64,000 nt of DNA from Aquarana catesbeiana (taxonomy: Eukaryota > Chordata > Amphibia > Anura > Ranidae), in the NCBI RefSeq assembly GCF_042186555.1, contig NC_133327.1, forward strand, positions 102,011,853 through 102,075,852. The letters run 5' to 3'. A program made the position numbers and the translations under genes. This document shows, one piece after another, positions 1 to 12,007 of the stretch. Numbering within the stretch: position 1 is the stretch's first letter; every line of letters starts with the position of its first letter. The notes beneath the pieces were generated by a model, which was given only the letters and a program-made list of their open reading frames with translations, searched no databases and was not told the DNA's origin.

Positions 1-1070
1 GGGAGATTTGTAAGAGCAACTCTGGAATCATATATGGATACAGCCATCTTGTTTACATCATTACCATGCTATTTTTGAGCAATCAGCCATTGGGGGTCAT
101 TTACCTCTGATAAATGCTTACTCATTGCACTAGGGTAAGTTGACTATCTGGTGTTTAAGAAAAAGTTTCACAGGTGCTGTTTGGAAATTCTGTTTTTGGA
201 CCATTGTGTGTATAGTTTTTTGCACTTAATAAGTTCTTTGCACTAATGAATTAATTTTGTATTGTGTCTCTTACTGTATACCACTTATAAGGAAGGTATG
301 TACTGTAATGTATATTGCACATACTGGGAAATTAGTTCAGTACATTTGTTCCTAATTTCTGACATGGACCTGTTTATTTGGCAATAACTTTTGTTATCTT
401 CATTATGTACTGTAGGATAATACATTACACACACAGTATATTGCTTTTTTTAAGGACAAACAAGGTTTTCTTTTCATGATATTGCCCTGTAAAAAATATT
501 TTTTAATGCAATCCTTAGGTTAAAAAACCTAACAAAACAAAAAAAAAACACTTTAATTGTTTTTCTTTTGTTTAAAAAAATTGTTAATGTAGATTACAAG
601 TATACATCATATTCTATATTTTGTCCTGTTTAAAATTACAATAAAATTGTGATTCTGATAAAAAAAAACATTGCAAAGTTATTTATACATTTGATAAAGA
701 TTTTTTTTCATTATTGTGCTTTTTTATATGTGACATTAAAAATTTTAACAAGCAAGACAATAAAAGATGAAAAATTGAAATATTAACGTTTAACAAAATT
801 AAAAAATAAACAAAAAAAATAAATTAGGCAGTAAAATAATAATTAAAAGAGAATGGGAAGAAGGAGTTGATTAGGACTGATTAGGGTAAACTAATTATTA
901 GTGAAGGGTTAAGGGTAAAGGGTTTTTTTTACTTGTTAGGTTGCTTTAACTGACAGTATCTGCAGATCAAAATTATACTTTCACTTTAGGATTTTACTAT
1001 GTTGCCCAGGTAGGCTTTGCCCTTTTCAGTATATAAAATGTTACAAAATAATCATGTATAGTAATGCACA
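1..1070. other. anonymous A/T-rich DNA
   Basis: A/T-rich sequence with many short A and T runs and no long open frame. I see no recognisable repeat end or coding similarity. Confidence 0.6.
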
Positions 1071-1096
1071 ATTTTGGTAATCACATTACTTGCAAA

Positions 1097-1285
1097 TAGG
1101 GATGGGCAAACACTTCGGCTGAGCATGAGTTCAGGCCAAACATTTGTCTGTTCGGCCGTTCACCGAACACCCAAATTTGCAGGGTGTTCACCCCGACGAA
1201 CACCCTGCAATGCACTGAGCGCTATACAGTGCATTCTGCGCCCTGATTGGGCAAAGCTTTTCCCCATCAGGGTGCAGTGTAAGCT
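1097..1285 (+). repeat. partial copy of a GGGATGGGC-ended frog repeat
   Basis: Begins AGGGATGGGCAAACACTTCGG and contains short inverted words around GTTCGGCCGTTCACCGAAC. Related ends occur near 55411 (TTGGGCGAACAT) and, inverted, near 58331 (GTGTTCGGCTCATCCC). Only one end is present, so this is a fragment. The long frame over it looks incidental. Confidence 0.5.
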
Positions 1286-1290
1286 GGCTG

Positions 1291-1821
1291 TTAAAGTGGA
1301 GGGCCACCCTGAAAAAAAAATTACACCAAAAATCCTAAAAAAAATTAAAAAAAAAACATTTGAAAAAAAAAAAAATTAAACTTACCTAAACTTACCTAAA
1401 CCCTAAAAAAAAAAACATTTGAAAAAAAATAATTTTTAAACTTACCTAAACCCTTGTTGCTAGGCAATCATCCTAATCTGCCTCTTCCTTTTCTGCGGCA
1501 TCTTCTGCTCCTTGGTGAGCGGCCCCGTTGTCTTCTGGGAACTGCGTGTGTTCCCAGAACACCACAGGGCCATTCACAGAGCGCCGCGCCGCTCGCACGT
1601 GCGCAGTAGGAAACTGGCAGTGAAGCCGCAAGGCTCCATTGCCTGTTTCCCTTACCTAGGATGGCAGTGCCGGAACCCAAGAGCCGAGGGACAGGTCAGC
1701 CTTAGGCGGCCGACATCGTGGCCACCCAGGACAGGTAAGTACTTATTTAAAGTCAGCAGCTACAGTGTTTGTAGCTGCTGACTTTTAATTTTTTCTTTTT
1801 ACGGCCGGAATTCCACTTTAA
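1291..1821. mobile_element. TIR element (TTAAAGTGGA ends), 531 bp
   Basis: Left end TTAAAGTGGAGGGCC and right end GGAATTCCACTTTAA form an imperfect terminal inverted repeat. A hairpin AGTCAGCAGCTACA/TGTAGCTGCTGACT lies near the right end. The same sequence returns in inverted orientation at 53184-54832, where another element has split it. It is non-coding and MITE-like; superfamily not determined. Confidence 0.7.
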
Positions 1822-1920
1822 GGAGGAGGGCTGGGAAGCCGGCCGAGTTATCCTTAACAACCGATGAATCATCAGCTGTCATATGGTTTCCCCACTGACA
1901 GCTGAATAATAAATAAAAAG

Positions 1921-2245
1921 TGGCAGTTACAAAATATAGAAAAAAATAGCGTGGGCCCCTCCCAGTTCATACCAGGCCACGCCAAACCCACGGCAATTTT
2001 TTTTTTTAAACGACGTGGGGGTCCCCCCGTTATCCATACCAGACCCGTTTCCGAGCATGCAGCATGGTAGGTCAGGAAAGGGGGGGCAAGCAAGTGCCCC
2101 CCCCCTGAACCATACCAGGCCACATGCCCTCAAAATGCGGGGATGGGTGCTTTGGGGCAGGGGGGCTCTGCCCCTCCACCCCAAAGCACCTTGTCCACAT
2201 GTTGACCTTGTAAAAGAGAAGGGATTTTCTACACAAAAGGTATAG
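1921..2245. repeat. fragment of a 'CATACCAG' frog repeat
   Basis: Contains blocks shared with 20470-20770, 57720-57860 and 59580-59830: GACGTGGGGGTCCCCCC, ATCCATACCAGACCC, CATACCAGGCCACATGCCCT and CAAAGCACCTTGTCC. The shared blocks show one interspersed family in several broken copies. Non-coding. Confidence 0.65.
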
Positions 2246-2679
2246 TTTGTTGTGCTTCTAGGAAAATGAATGTGGCAAATTTACGCAGGTGTTTAGGTAA
2301 GCCAATTATTTTAGCAGAGCTATCCATAGATTATGCTGTATCCTCTCATAGAAATGGATGCATAAGAGCCAAACATTTTTTAGACCAGAATGTGGTGGAA
2401 AAAGGGCATACCTTCCAGATATGCCTAAAATCACCAACCTTATTGCAACCCCATAAAAGAGAAATATGCCCAAAGCTTTTTGGCCATACCTCCCTTGTGG
2501 GTCACATGTGTGCAGTTACTTGAGTTCTCTTGTGAACCAGAATGAGCCAACAGTCTGCTAAAGCCTGATATCAGCTGATGTCACAGAGCTGCTCCAGGCT
2601 CTGGAAGGATACCACCATATTGATGAGATTCACCCAGATGCCTGATAAGCAGCTGGTTCAGCATCTCAGCGCACAGCTA

Positions 2680-2898
2680 CAGTGCCTTGAAAAAGTATTC
2701 ATAGCCTTTGAAATTTTCTCATTTTTTTTGTAAAAACTTTTGAAAACCATTTATCATTTTCCTTCCACTTCACAATTATGTGCCACTTTGTATTGGTCTA
2801 TCACATAAAATCCCAATAAAATACATTTACATTTTTGGTTGTAACAAGAAGAAATGTGGAAAAATTCAAGGGGTATGAATATGTTTTCCAAGGCACTG
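2680..2898. mobile_element. internally deleted Tc1-like element, 219 bp
   Basis: Both ends match the Tc1-like element at 16813-19313: CAGTGCCTTGAAAAAGTATT on the left and AAGGCACTG on the right, each next to a TA (2678-2679 and 2899-2900), as expected for Tc1/mariner. The whole transposase region is missing. What remains is terminal sequence only, so it could move only in trans. Confidence 0.88.
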
Positions 2899-3559
2899 TA
2901 AGAGCTGGAGCAAGCCGCTCCCACCCCCTCTCCTGCCCAGTGCTCCAATGACTGCTGTAGGGGCAGAGCAGAGAGCACTGACTGAAAGTCACTACTTTTT
3001 GCCCAGAGCTGACAGAGAACTGAGCGATCAGCAGTCATGTGAATGCTCAGTTCTTGGGCTTAGAGCCAACAGGGGACAGCTGCAGCATCAGCCTGAGGTG
3101 GGTATGAAAACAAAAATTTTTCACGTTTTCTTCAAAACTGTTTTTTTGTGAATAACTGGGAAAAAAATTGGGAGAAGAAAGAAGTGTGGAATATGTTATT
3201 ATTTTACAATGATAAGTAATATATCTATGACATGGTATTCAAACTATATAAATTATAAGTTGCACCCTGCTAATTAGGGGTGCAGGGGCTCTGCCATCCT
3301 AAACAATGCGCTGGATGCATGAATTTCAATTTTTTTTTTTTTTGTTTTTTTTAAGCATGTGATTAGAGCCTGAGGCTCTAATTGGCTTCAAAAAGGGTGG
3401 GCTCACCCACCTGTGTGACATTAATATTCGCTAATGTCTTCTCTTCCCAGCCAATCAGAAGGGGGGTCCTCAGTCTTAGGACTCCCAGCTAATCTGGTCT
3501 CAGAACTCGCTTCCTGTTTGGCTGGGAGGAGAAGCATCTGCCCCGGCTCCTACCTCGAC

Positions 3560-3960
3560 AAGAGAGAAAAGGGTGGCACCCTCTAAATGCAGCGTGTTTT
3601 ACAAAATATTTATTACAAAAGGGGAAAAAAATGGATAAAAAGCACTCACATTTGAGTAGAAAAAATCCAGCATATAGAACAGTAAGATGGGTTCATCCAC
3701 ATGTTCCCATGAGATGTGGGTCTCACGGGCCAGTGGAGGGGATCCTGTGTCCTGGATCCTGTGTCCTAGTAGCTCTCCGGTGGTACTGTGGGCACTCAGG
3801 ACCTCCGGGCAGCTTGGACACAGGCGGTAGATACTCCGTGGTGCTCCTTGTAGTCCTGGAGTCTGCACTGCGGGGAACGGGGTCAAGCGGGCGGTGCTTC
3901 GCGTTCGGAGCATGAGTGCTTCTTCATCAGGCTATGTGGCTCTCCCCTCCACAACCTTCT
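3560..3960 (-). repeat. PLE/retrozyme-like terminal sequence with decayed hammerhead
   Basis: Read on the minus strand, it carries CCTGATGAAGAAGC followed by GAACGCG, the layout of hammerhead-bearing retroelement ends seen elsewhere in this window. A/T-rich sequence with AATAAATA on the minus strand follows. Boundaries are approximate and the family call is inference. Confidence 0.45.
3896..3935 (-). ncRNA. hammerhead ribozyme fossil
   Basis: On the minus strand the core CTGATGA (3924-3930) is exact. A possible 4-bp stem II AGCA/TGCT follows, then CCGAACGCG in place of the CGAAACGCGTC expected. The altered second core strand suggests loss of activity. Confidence 0.4.
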
Positions 3961-4208
3961 CCCCGCACCTCTACTGCAGCATAAGGTAAGGCCATGGATC
4001 ACCGCTTTTCTGATTGATCGATCGAGTGCCAGGGGGATAGTGCGAGTGAATTTCGGGGGGGGGGGGGTAGTGCGAGTGAGGGGACTAGGTTTGTCTGCAC
4101 CAGCTGCCACTGAGTTGCACTGAGTAAATACAGTTGGATTAAACAAAAAATGTTGGCATGAAAAGCAACAACATTTTATAATTGAAAGGGGGATGATTCT
4201 TTTCTATA

Positions 4209-4210
4209 CC

Positions 4211-4262
<52 letters not shown>
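4209..4262. repeat. (TA)n microsatellite
   Basis: About 27 uninterrupted TA/AT dinucleotides. A short poly-G run lies nearby at about 4056-4068. Confidence 0.95.
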
Positions 4263-4264
<2 letters not shown>

Positions 4265-6128
4265 TGAGTGAAAATGCACCATACTTTCTTTTTACTAATG
4301 TGGAGTAAACAATTCAGTTATCATAGGAAGACTGGAGGCAGTTTGCAGAATAGAGCATGTAATTAAACATAATTATAATGTAATGCAATATGTTTTGGAA
4401 AGACCCTATATCCGGAACACTCCAAGTTCCAAGCATTTAAGATAATAGATCCCATACCTGTTTATCATAACATTTCCAATTGGTCTTATCATATACCTTT
4501 AAAAAAAAAAAAAAGATAAAATGCATGTATTTATATTAATGTGTGGCCTTTCTATTGACCCTGATAAAGAATGTCATAGGGAGATCATGGCAGGAATGTA
4601 TGGATTTACTACTTAATAGATACAGCTGGACATTCTGCTCTGAAGTTTTAAAAATGACATGCCTATCTGCTAGAAATGGACACTACGTCACTTTCAGTTG
4701 ACATGCATAGCAATTTATTTAAATCCAGGAAGCATGCATAAGACTTTCCATATCTACCAGATATGCTAAAAGGAAAAACATTGTTCTACAAAAAGTAACT
4801 CAATCATGGCAAGAAATAGAGTGAATTCAGACTAGAAAGAAGCAACAAAATCGGTGCATGGAAAAAAAAATACCAATTTCTATATACAAACATATTTAGT
4901 ATTTTATGCACCACATACGGTAAATAAAAGTGTTGCATGAAAATTAATTAATTTGTTGATTGATAGTGATGCACTTTCTGTCCATACACATCCACCTTGC
5001 CTCTGATCTCCCTCTGCCATTGCTGCTCCATGCTGTCTGGTTTGCTGCCAAGTAACTAAATCAGCATGCAGAGACCAATCTGGTGTTTTAAAAAAATAGT
5101 GGGTTGTTTTTCTTTTACTAAGGGTCCGTTCATGTTACTGCACTGCAGTAACATGCATTATTCATTGTGAAAGGCACTACATTGCACCTTTTTAATGTAC
5201 CCACATTGAAGCTTACCATGGAATGTGGTAACCAATGTGTTGCTGCAAGCTGTGATAGCAAAAATGCTGCTGAAACTATTTTCGATTTGTTGTGGTGGGT
5301 TGGCCGCTTATTCGAATGAAATGTTAAACACACTGTGACAGACCTCCCTGATGTGAATGAGCTGTAATCACTGGTAGCATTACTCTGAAACAAGGTTGTA
5401 GGTGTGCAGTCAGGGTCTGGAACAACTTTTCGATACAGCTGTGTGGTATTTTTTTTACTCAGTTTCAATATAGAATCAGCTTCTCTTCCAAGTAACAAAT
5501 GCACTTTATGGTTCCAAGCTTCCTACATAACCAACCTACTGAGCAGGGGCCACATAGCAGCACATGAAATGGAATCCAGTCAGGGAATGCCAATGCAGAT
5601 CACCCTTGCCTATTGTCTCTTGCAGGATAAAGAAAGGCTATTTACTGATGGGACACTAGGAATCATGCCCAGACTTAAAAAGTCAATATTACATAAAATG
5701 TATAGAAGGTAAATTCTAGTGAAATGGGTCACTTATTATCCATGAGCATCATTCCCCAATGAAATCACCAAGTGTGTGGTTAACTTTCAGCTGCATAGAT
5801 CAGCTTTCTTTTCCCTAAAATTTTATTCTCAAATAGCCATCTCCCTGAAGACTAATATTTTACTTTTTGGTGGAAGTCACAGAGTTTAAAAAATGTACTA
5901 TTGTTTATATCTATCAGAGACTATATTATTGATATTACTAAGCCAGAATTTCTGGGTCTGCAGTGCACGCCTCCTGTAGACAATGGAAGAGGTTCCCATC
6001 CTGCCCATAGCATTTTTTTGTTCATTCATTGAGAATGCAACAGGAAATGTTGGAATACACAGGGTTTGGTTCAAACACAAAAAACTTTCAGGTGAATAGG
6101 ATCATAATCAAGAATTATAGCAGAGAAA
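4263..6128. other. anonymous DNA, no supported gene
   Basis: A/T-rich, with small open frames but no recognisable domain or splice structure. The stretch around 5120-5365 (GGGTCCGTTCATGTTACTGC) may be a decayed interspersed repeat; I could not define its ends. Confidence 0.5.
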
Positions 6129-7307
6129 TCTCATTGGTGAAGTATTTAAAGCTAAAAGCAACTTTAAGATCTCCCCCTTCACCTCCACCAAGGAGGTAGG
6201 AGGGGACAGAGAGATAAAATGGGACTTTAAAGGTGTTGCCATAAAGAGTACAGTCAATAGAAATCTAAAACATAAGTCTTTATTAACAAAGTAAGAAACA
6301 CAATAAAATACAACATATTTAGTGCCATGTGCCCATATTGTCAAACACATACAGTATATAATAAATGACGTAAAATGGATCACCACATTTTGTGAATGAG
6401 TCACTTCCTTGGGATCTACACCTCTTGACAGTAGGTTTGTTGTTTATCCATTTATAGGGATAGCAACATCTATAAATTAACCTAGCTCGGATATACAAAA
6501 GGACATGATAGGCACCTCTCCCGTAGGTCACACATGTCTCCAAGATTCTTGTGTTGATCAAAAAAGTCAGGTACCACAATCAGTCACTGATATCTTTAAG
6601 ACCTGCCCAGTGGTAATTGCACCAACAGCACAAAATAATCTTGTCCATTCACATGGTGCAACACCCTTCTGGGCAGCAAACCAGCAAACTGCCCTGACTG
6701 GGGTGCCATATTGGAAAGGAGATTTGCTGCCCAGGAGGGTGTTGCACCATGTGAATAGACAGGATTCCTATATGCTGCTGGTGCTATTACCCCATGGCAG
6801 GTCTGAAAGATATCAGTGAGGGATTGTGGTATCTCTTATGACGGTGATGACCTACTATCTTTTTTGATCAACACGAGAACCTTTGAGAGTGACACGTGTG
6901 GATGTTTGACCTATGGGGGAGGCACCTATCATGTCCTTTTGTATATCTGAGCAAGGTTCATTTTTAGGTGGTGCTATCCCTATTACTGGATAAACAACAA
7001 ACATACTGTCAAGAAGCATGGATCCCGAGGAAGCGATTTGTTAGCAAAAGGTGTCAATCAATTTTTACGCCATTTATTATATATATATATGTTTGATGAT
7101 ATGGACACATGGCACTAAATATATTGTCTTTTATTGTGTTTTTAACTTTATTACTAAAGACTTATGTTTTATATTTATATTGACTGTATTCCTTATGGCA
7201 GCACATTTAAAGTCCAATTTTCTCTCTGTCTCCTCCTACCTCCTTTATGGAGGTGAAGGTGGAGATTTTCAAGTTGCTTTCACAGTAGGGATGGTGCCCC
7301 AATGAGA
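6129..7307. repeat. 1.18-kb fold-back (inverted duplication)
   Basis: The two halves are imperfect reverse complements over about 570 bp each, with the centre near 6700. Matching words include TCTCATTGG (6129-6137) with CCAATGAGA (7299-7307), AAGTCTTTATTA with TTACTAAAGACTT, ATACAAAAGGACATGATAGG with its inverse, and TTGATCAAAAAAG with its inverse. Each arm contains a degraded hammerhead-like word (CCGAGGAAGCG at about 7025 and its counterpart at about 6400). It is consistent with a head-to-head pair of retroelement termini. Open frames in it are incidental. Confidence 0.85.
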
Positions 7308-7360
7308 TAGCTGAATATATACACCTTGAGGTACCCACCACTACTAGTATTTTATTGTAT

Positions 7361-7890
7361 TTAAAGCTGAACTACAGAAATTCAGCTACTTTCTAAAATC
7401 TGCTGCCTTACTATGGGTTAATCCTAATGAGGTGCATGCCACCTCATGAACTTATTGCTTTTATTTACAACTGACAGGTTTACTGAGCATTGGAAGTACA
7501 CCTATTGCTATTTTCCTGACACTCTGAGATAGATGCTGCTTTCTCTTACAGCAGAAGCTCTGCTTTCTCCTCCCCTCTGTGTCTATTCACAAAAGGCTTT
7601 ATGTTTTGTGACTGAGTTTACATAATACAAAGTGCTCTGTGATTGGGCAGGAGAAGGGAAGGGGTGGGCACAGCAGCTGCATGAGACTCTGTGGCTTCAG
7701 AAGCTGAGACAGAAGGTCCAGCTTTGCAATGCCAAATGTACAGTGATAGCTATGCTCCTGGCACTCAGTAAAAATTTGAATTGTAAATAAAAAAAGATAA
7801 GTCCACAAGGTGTCAGGCACCTAGCTTCACTTAACTCATAGTAGTCTGGCAAATTTTTAAATTGGCTGGAATCCTGAAGTTCGGTTTTAG
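7361..7890. mobile_element. MITE-like element (TTAAAGCTGAACT ends)
   Basis: Left end TTAAAGCTGAACTACAG and right end CTGAAGTTCGGTTTTAG are imperfect inverted repeats about 530 bp apart. Non-coding. No clear target duplication beyond the terminal bases. Confidence 0.6.
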
Positions 7891-10850
7891 GACATATAGG
7901 AAGCCAGGGGCTGCTTCAACCAACACACTGACCCTTTTAATTTATGGGTTTTTTTGTTTGTTTTTTTTTTCATTTTTAAAAGTACTTCTTTGGAATTATG
8001 TGTGAATAGCTTCCACTTATATTTCTGTTTCAGACCAATATACCGTCTGCCTCAGACTGACAAATTCATGCATTTGTGCTGCCATTTCTGAGCTGTTGTT
8101 ATGAAGTGAATAGTGTAGTTATTTCAGCATTGGCTGTGTATTAATTGTTAATACATTGTCCCAGTCATATCACGCAACATTTACTGCCTTTGTGTATTCG
8201 TGACTGTATGTTTATCGCATTGCAATATGCTGATTCCTTGACACAAATGGAACACAAAATCTTTAAGCTGAGAGCAAACTCTTTATTATTAAATAGCTGA
8301 TGGTTTGAAGACATTGTCTAGCCCCATTGGTTTATAGCATTGAAAGATGTCTTGTGTTCAGCAGTACATTCTAAATATCCTGACCAAACTGTATGGAGAA
8401 AAGTTTGCAATAATATCTAATTTATGCTCTGTCATTTTTTTTTAACCAGTAATTTATTTGTTTCCATACAATGGCTTATAAGTAAACCCTGGAAGATAGA
8501 GTACTGAGCAGTTGTGGCAAGTCTGTTGGCCTGGTTCCACTGCACAAATTTATATGTATCTAAAATATCCCGCTGATGACATATGCTTACCAGCTATCCA
8601 TTTGCAGCCTGCAGGCACGGACTTCTGTATTCTGATGCTAATTCTACAATCTGTTCACTGACAGCTCAGAAGCCAGATGATATGTGCACTACTGACAAGT
8701 ACATCATTTCCATGAAACATTTACACTTCTCTACCTGAATATTCACAAAATCAAATGGAGAGCTGACATGACACACCGTGACAGGGGAATCGAGGAACCT
8801 GACAGGGTAATAGCAATATGCAGTTCACAATAATATATGTACTATTTACAAGTGCAGGTTATATTTAAGTGGTCAAACCACCTGTCTAATGCACCCCGTT
8901 ACCTGTATGGAACATGAAGGCCTGTTCCTTAATAAATGTAGAATTCAGACAATATCCTGCTTTAGTTAAGTGACTTCAAGGTTATTTTGATAAATTTTTA
9001 TAAATTTAAGTTGCACCAGCAGCATACATAAACCATTCATCAGCTTACCCAGAAGAGTTTATTGTCTACCACAGTCAAAGGGACACACACTAGGGTCAGA
9101 TTGGTTACAGTACATGCCAATTAAAGTGTTTCTAATGCAAACACATATTTTTTTAAAGTTTTAAATAGATCAGGAAAATATTAACCTTAATAATAATTGA
9201 GTGTGCTTGGGGTCTATTCAAGGGACATTCATTGAACGCATCATAAAATCTGCAAATTGCTAAATTTTATCCGAATCCCATTAGCATCAATGGGAAGTAA
9301 ATATTGAAAGTCAGTACTCAGTAATAAGTACTAGCCATTTTCATGGTTAATAGGGAAAGAGTTATCAAAAAAGGCCATGGGCACATGGGCACAGTCATGG
9401 AAACCATGTGCCATTGCAAGGAATGTAAGAAATGCCTTTCAGTGTGGAAAGGGCCCTTTATATTATGTGACTTTGTGGGCAATATGGGAAACACAGCAAT
9501 ATTTCAAATTGCATGTTTATAAGATGACTTTAAATTATATGTAGTGTTATGAAACAGAATCTCCAGCACAGTGTCAGCAACATACAGTGCATGGCATCAT
9601 ATCGTTTGTATGTGTAATAAATGTACTGTATTTTTGCATTTTTCATTGGCTTACATACAGCAGCAGTGCCCCTATCTGATTATTTGTTTTAGGTTCTTAT
9701 TTAGGTACTTTTTGCCTGGACACAAAACTTATCTAGCAGTTATATGCCATAATTTAGCATTTGAAGTAGTGACATAATAGATCTAAAAACTATTGGATGG
9801 TTTACACTTCAAAAAAATAAAACTAAGTCCCCTCGACTTAATAACATTTGCCAAACAGTGGCAAAACATGTTTCTTAGCATAGTTTGTGATCTTCTCTTT
9901 GTGCAGTAGCACTCCCAGTGAAAAGGACACTCATCATGCATCTTTTCATACTAAATCCACATTCGTGTCCATATGTGACATATATTAAATGGAAGAAATA
10001 TTGCCCCGACAACATAGACAGCATTTCAGCTGATGGAGTAGGCCACATTTTAAACTTGACATGACTTATGCAGCTTATTCAGATCAAATATACACAATAA
10101 AGAATATGTATAACTCTGTGAAAAGTAATGAATATTGTTCACACTACATAGGTATTATTTCTATGTTTTCTGATGGGCCTTATTGTCAAAATCAAATATT
10201 CATTTAGTCCTGAAGCAACACAAACAATTAACAATTTACATTTTTAAGATTACAGTAGAAACAATATGCTACATACAGTTTGTGTAATGTTTCTACTGTA
10301 TATTTTAGACCATCTATTGGCTAAATTACACTATCGCATCTATCCCAGAAGGGCTCAAAAATGCCACACACACAGCATACACTGTATTTCTACAATTTCC
10401 AGACCAGCTTTTCTAAACCACATTCCAATATATCTTCAGAGAATTGAAGTTGAAGGAAGTGATCACAGTGCTGCAGGCTGCAAGAACATTGCATATTCCC
10501 CATAATGGCACTATGTATATGGTTACCATGGTTTCAGAGGGGGAAGGAGCTTTTGGTTAATTTGGGCTTCCTTGGTTCCGGAGTTCTACCTAGAATGCCC
10601 TCTATTCCAAGCCAATCCAACTCCAAGCTATCTCCCCTGCTGAGCTATTGTGTTCTGACAGGGGGACAACCCCCTGCCATTGGCTGAGAGTGTTGATCGG
10701 AAGCCAGTTGGCAGACCTGGCTGGCTGCTGTCGATTTGGCTACCATATACATGGGCCGAATGTCGGCCGGTTTCAATTGACATTCAGCCCGTGTGTACTA
10801 GGCTTTCTTTTTGTATCAGGCCCTTTCACCAGGTGAGATTTGTTTTTTTG
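7891..10850. other. anonymous DNA, no supported gene
   Basis: Mostly A/T-rich single-copy-looking sequence with no coding similarity I recognise. Around 10700-10800 a stretch resembling a MITE end (GGGCCGAATGTCGGCCGG) occurs. Small open frames here lack codon bias or domains. Confidence 0.5.
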
Positions 10851-11313
10851 TATAGTTGGTTATACTGTTTTTACTTCAGTTGACTATTACAGACTATAAC
10901 ATAGAGTACTGGACTGAACAGTCAAAGTTTTTCTGTGGTCGGTGGGTCGCCTGTCCCCCCAAACTCCATTGGGTTCTGGATTTCCTGCCACATGTGTTTT
11001 TTTTTTTATGCTGGAACTTATGAACATTTTTCTTTGTGTTATGGTTTACAGTCTCTTAGATCTCTAATCACCCATATGCTAGTCAGTTTTACATGCCTCC
11101 ACTTATTGTGCTTGTTGTGTGACACCCCTCAAGATTTGGACTGTTTTATTGCACCTTATCTTTTATCTTAATTCACCATGGGTCTTAGAATAATCTCACA
11201 TAACACTTGGGGGTTTAACTATCCCCATAAAATAAAGATGGCCTTTTGATCTTAAAAGCTAATAGGGGCCTATATTCTTCTTCTCCAGGAGACACATTCT
11301 TCTTTGAATAATC

Positions 11314-12007
11314 CATAAAATTAAAAATAAGTGTAGGTCCATTCCACTTCCAGGAGTGGGATGACAAGAAGGCAGTGGATCCTTGCTGGCTATGCCCTGG
11401 AGTCTGGATGCAGAGAGAGCTAACAGAGAAGGGCTGGAGGTGCTTCCCTGACTGAGTCAAATCCTCCTTCACCTGTGTCTCACATGCCTCCCCTTCCAAA
11501 TGCTGCAAGCTGCAGTTCTCTAAATTTTATTAAGTGGACATGTGACTCTGGTCGCTTTCTCCTATATCTGAGGCTCATTACTGCTGACCTGGTCCTGTAT
11601 CTCTGATATCTCCCTGTTGGACGGCTGATATATCCTCCTTGGACGGTTGATTCTCCAGGTTTCATTTAACCATTCAGAGACACCCCCGTGGGGATACATG
11701 TGAGTTTGACCTCTGCTCCCAGAGGTTCACAGCATCTGATAAGTGCATTCAGTGTTCTGTGGATGAAGTTATATAGGATCGATTATATTATTGGAATTCT
11801 ACACTCATTGGGATTTCATTTATGGACATTTGATACTTATTTTTTGGATTCATCTGGAATCACTATTATTTATTAGTTTCACCTATTGCGCTGCACTTAT
11901 TTTTAATTTGATGTATTTAGGCATATGTAATTACCTATAGTGTTCAGCTTGCATATTAATGTTTGTGATTTTATATTTGTTTGCGCTGATTGTCACTTAC
12001 CTATATA
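11314..12007 (+). mobile_element. 694-bp retroposed insertion with 14-bp target duplication
   Basis: TTCTTTGAATAATC occurs at 11300-11313 and again at 12008-12021. Removing the segment plus one copy restores the L1 endonuclease reading frame across the junction, so this is an insertion and not native L1. Its 3' part (GCGCTGCACTTATTTTTAATT, TTTGCGCTGATTGTC) resembles the insert near 26270-26380. No coding sequence is evident. A SINE- or PLE-derived retroelement is my best guess. Confidence 0.75.

Noticed and set aside
865..925. TTAGGG-like words
   Set aside because: Irregular and few; not a telomeric array.
1468..1781. Overlapping G/C-rich open frames on both strands
   Set aside because: They lie inside a TIR element that recurs at 53184-54832, where the matching frames are broken; they are shadows of repeat DNA.
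2266..2523. 85-codon open frame
   Set aside because: No domain, no splice context and no ribosome-start context that stands out; length is within chance for this DNA.
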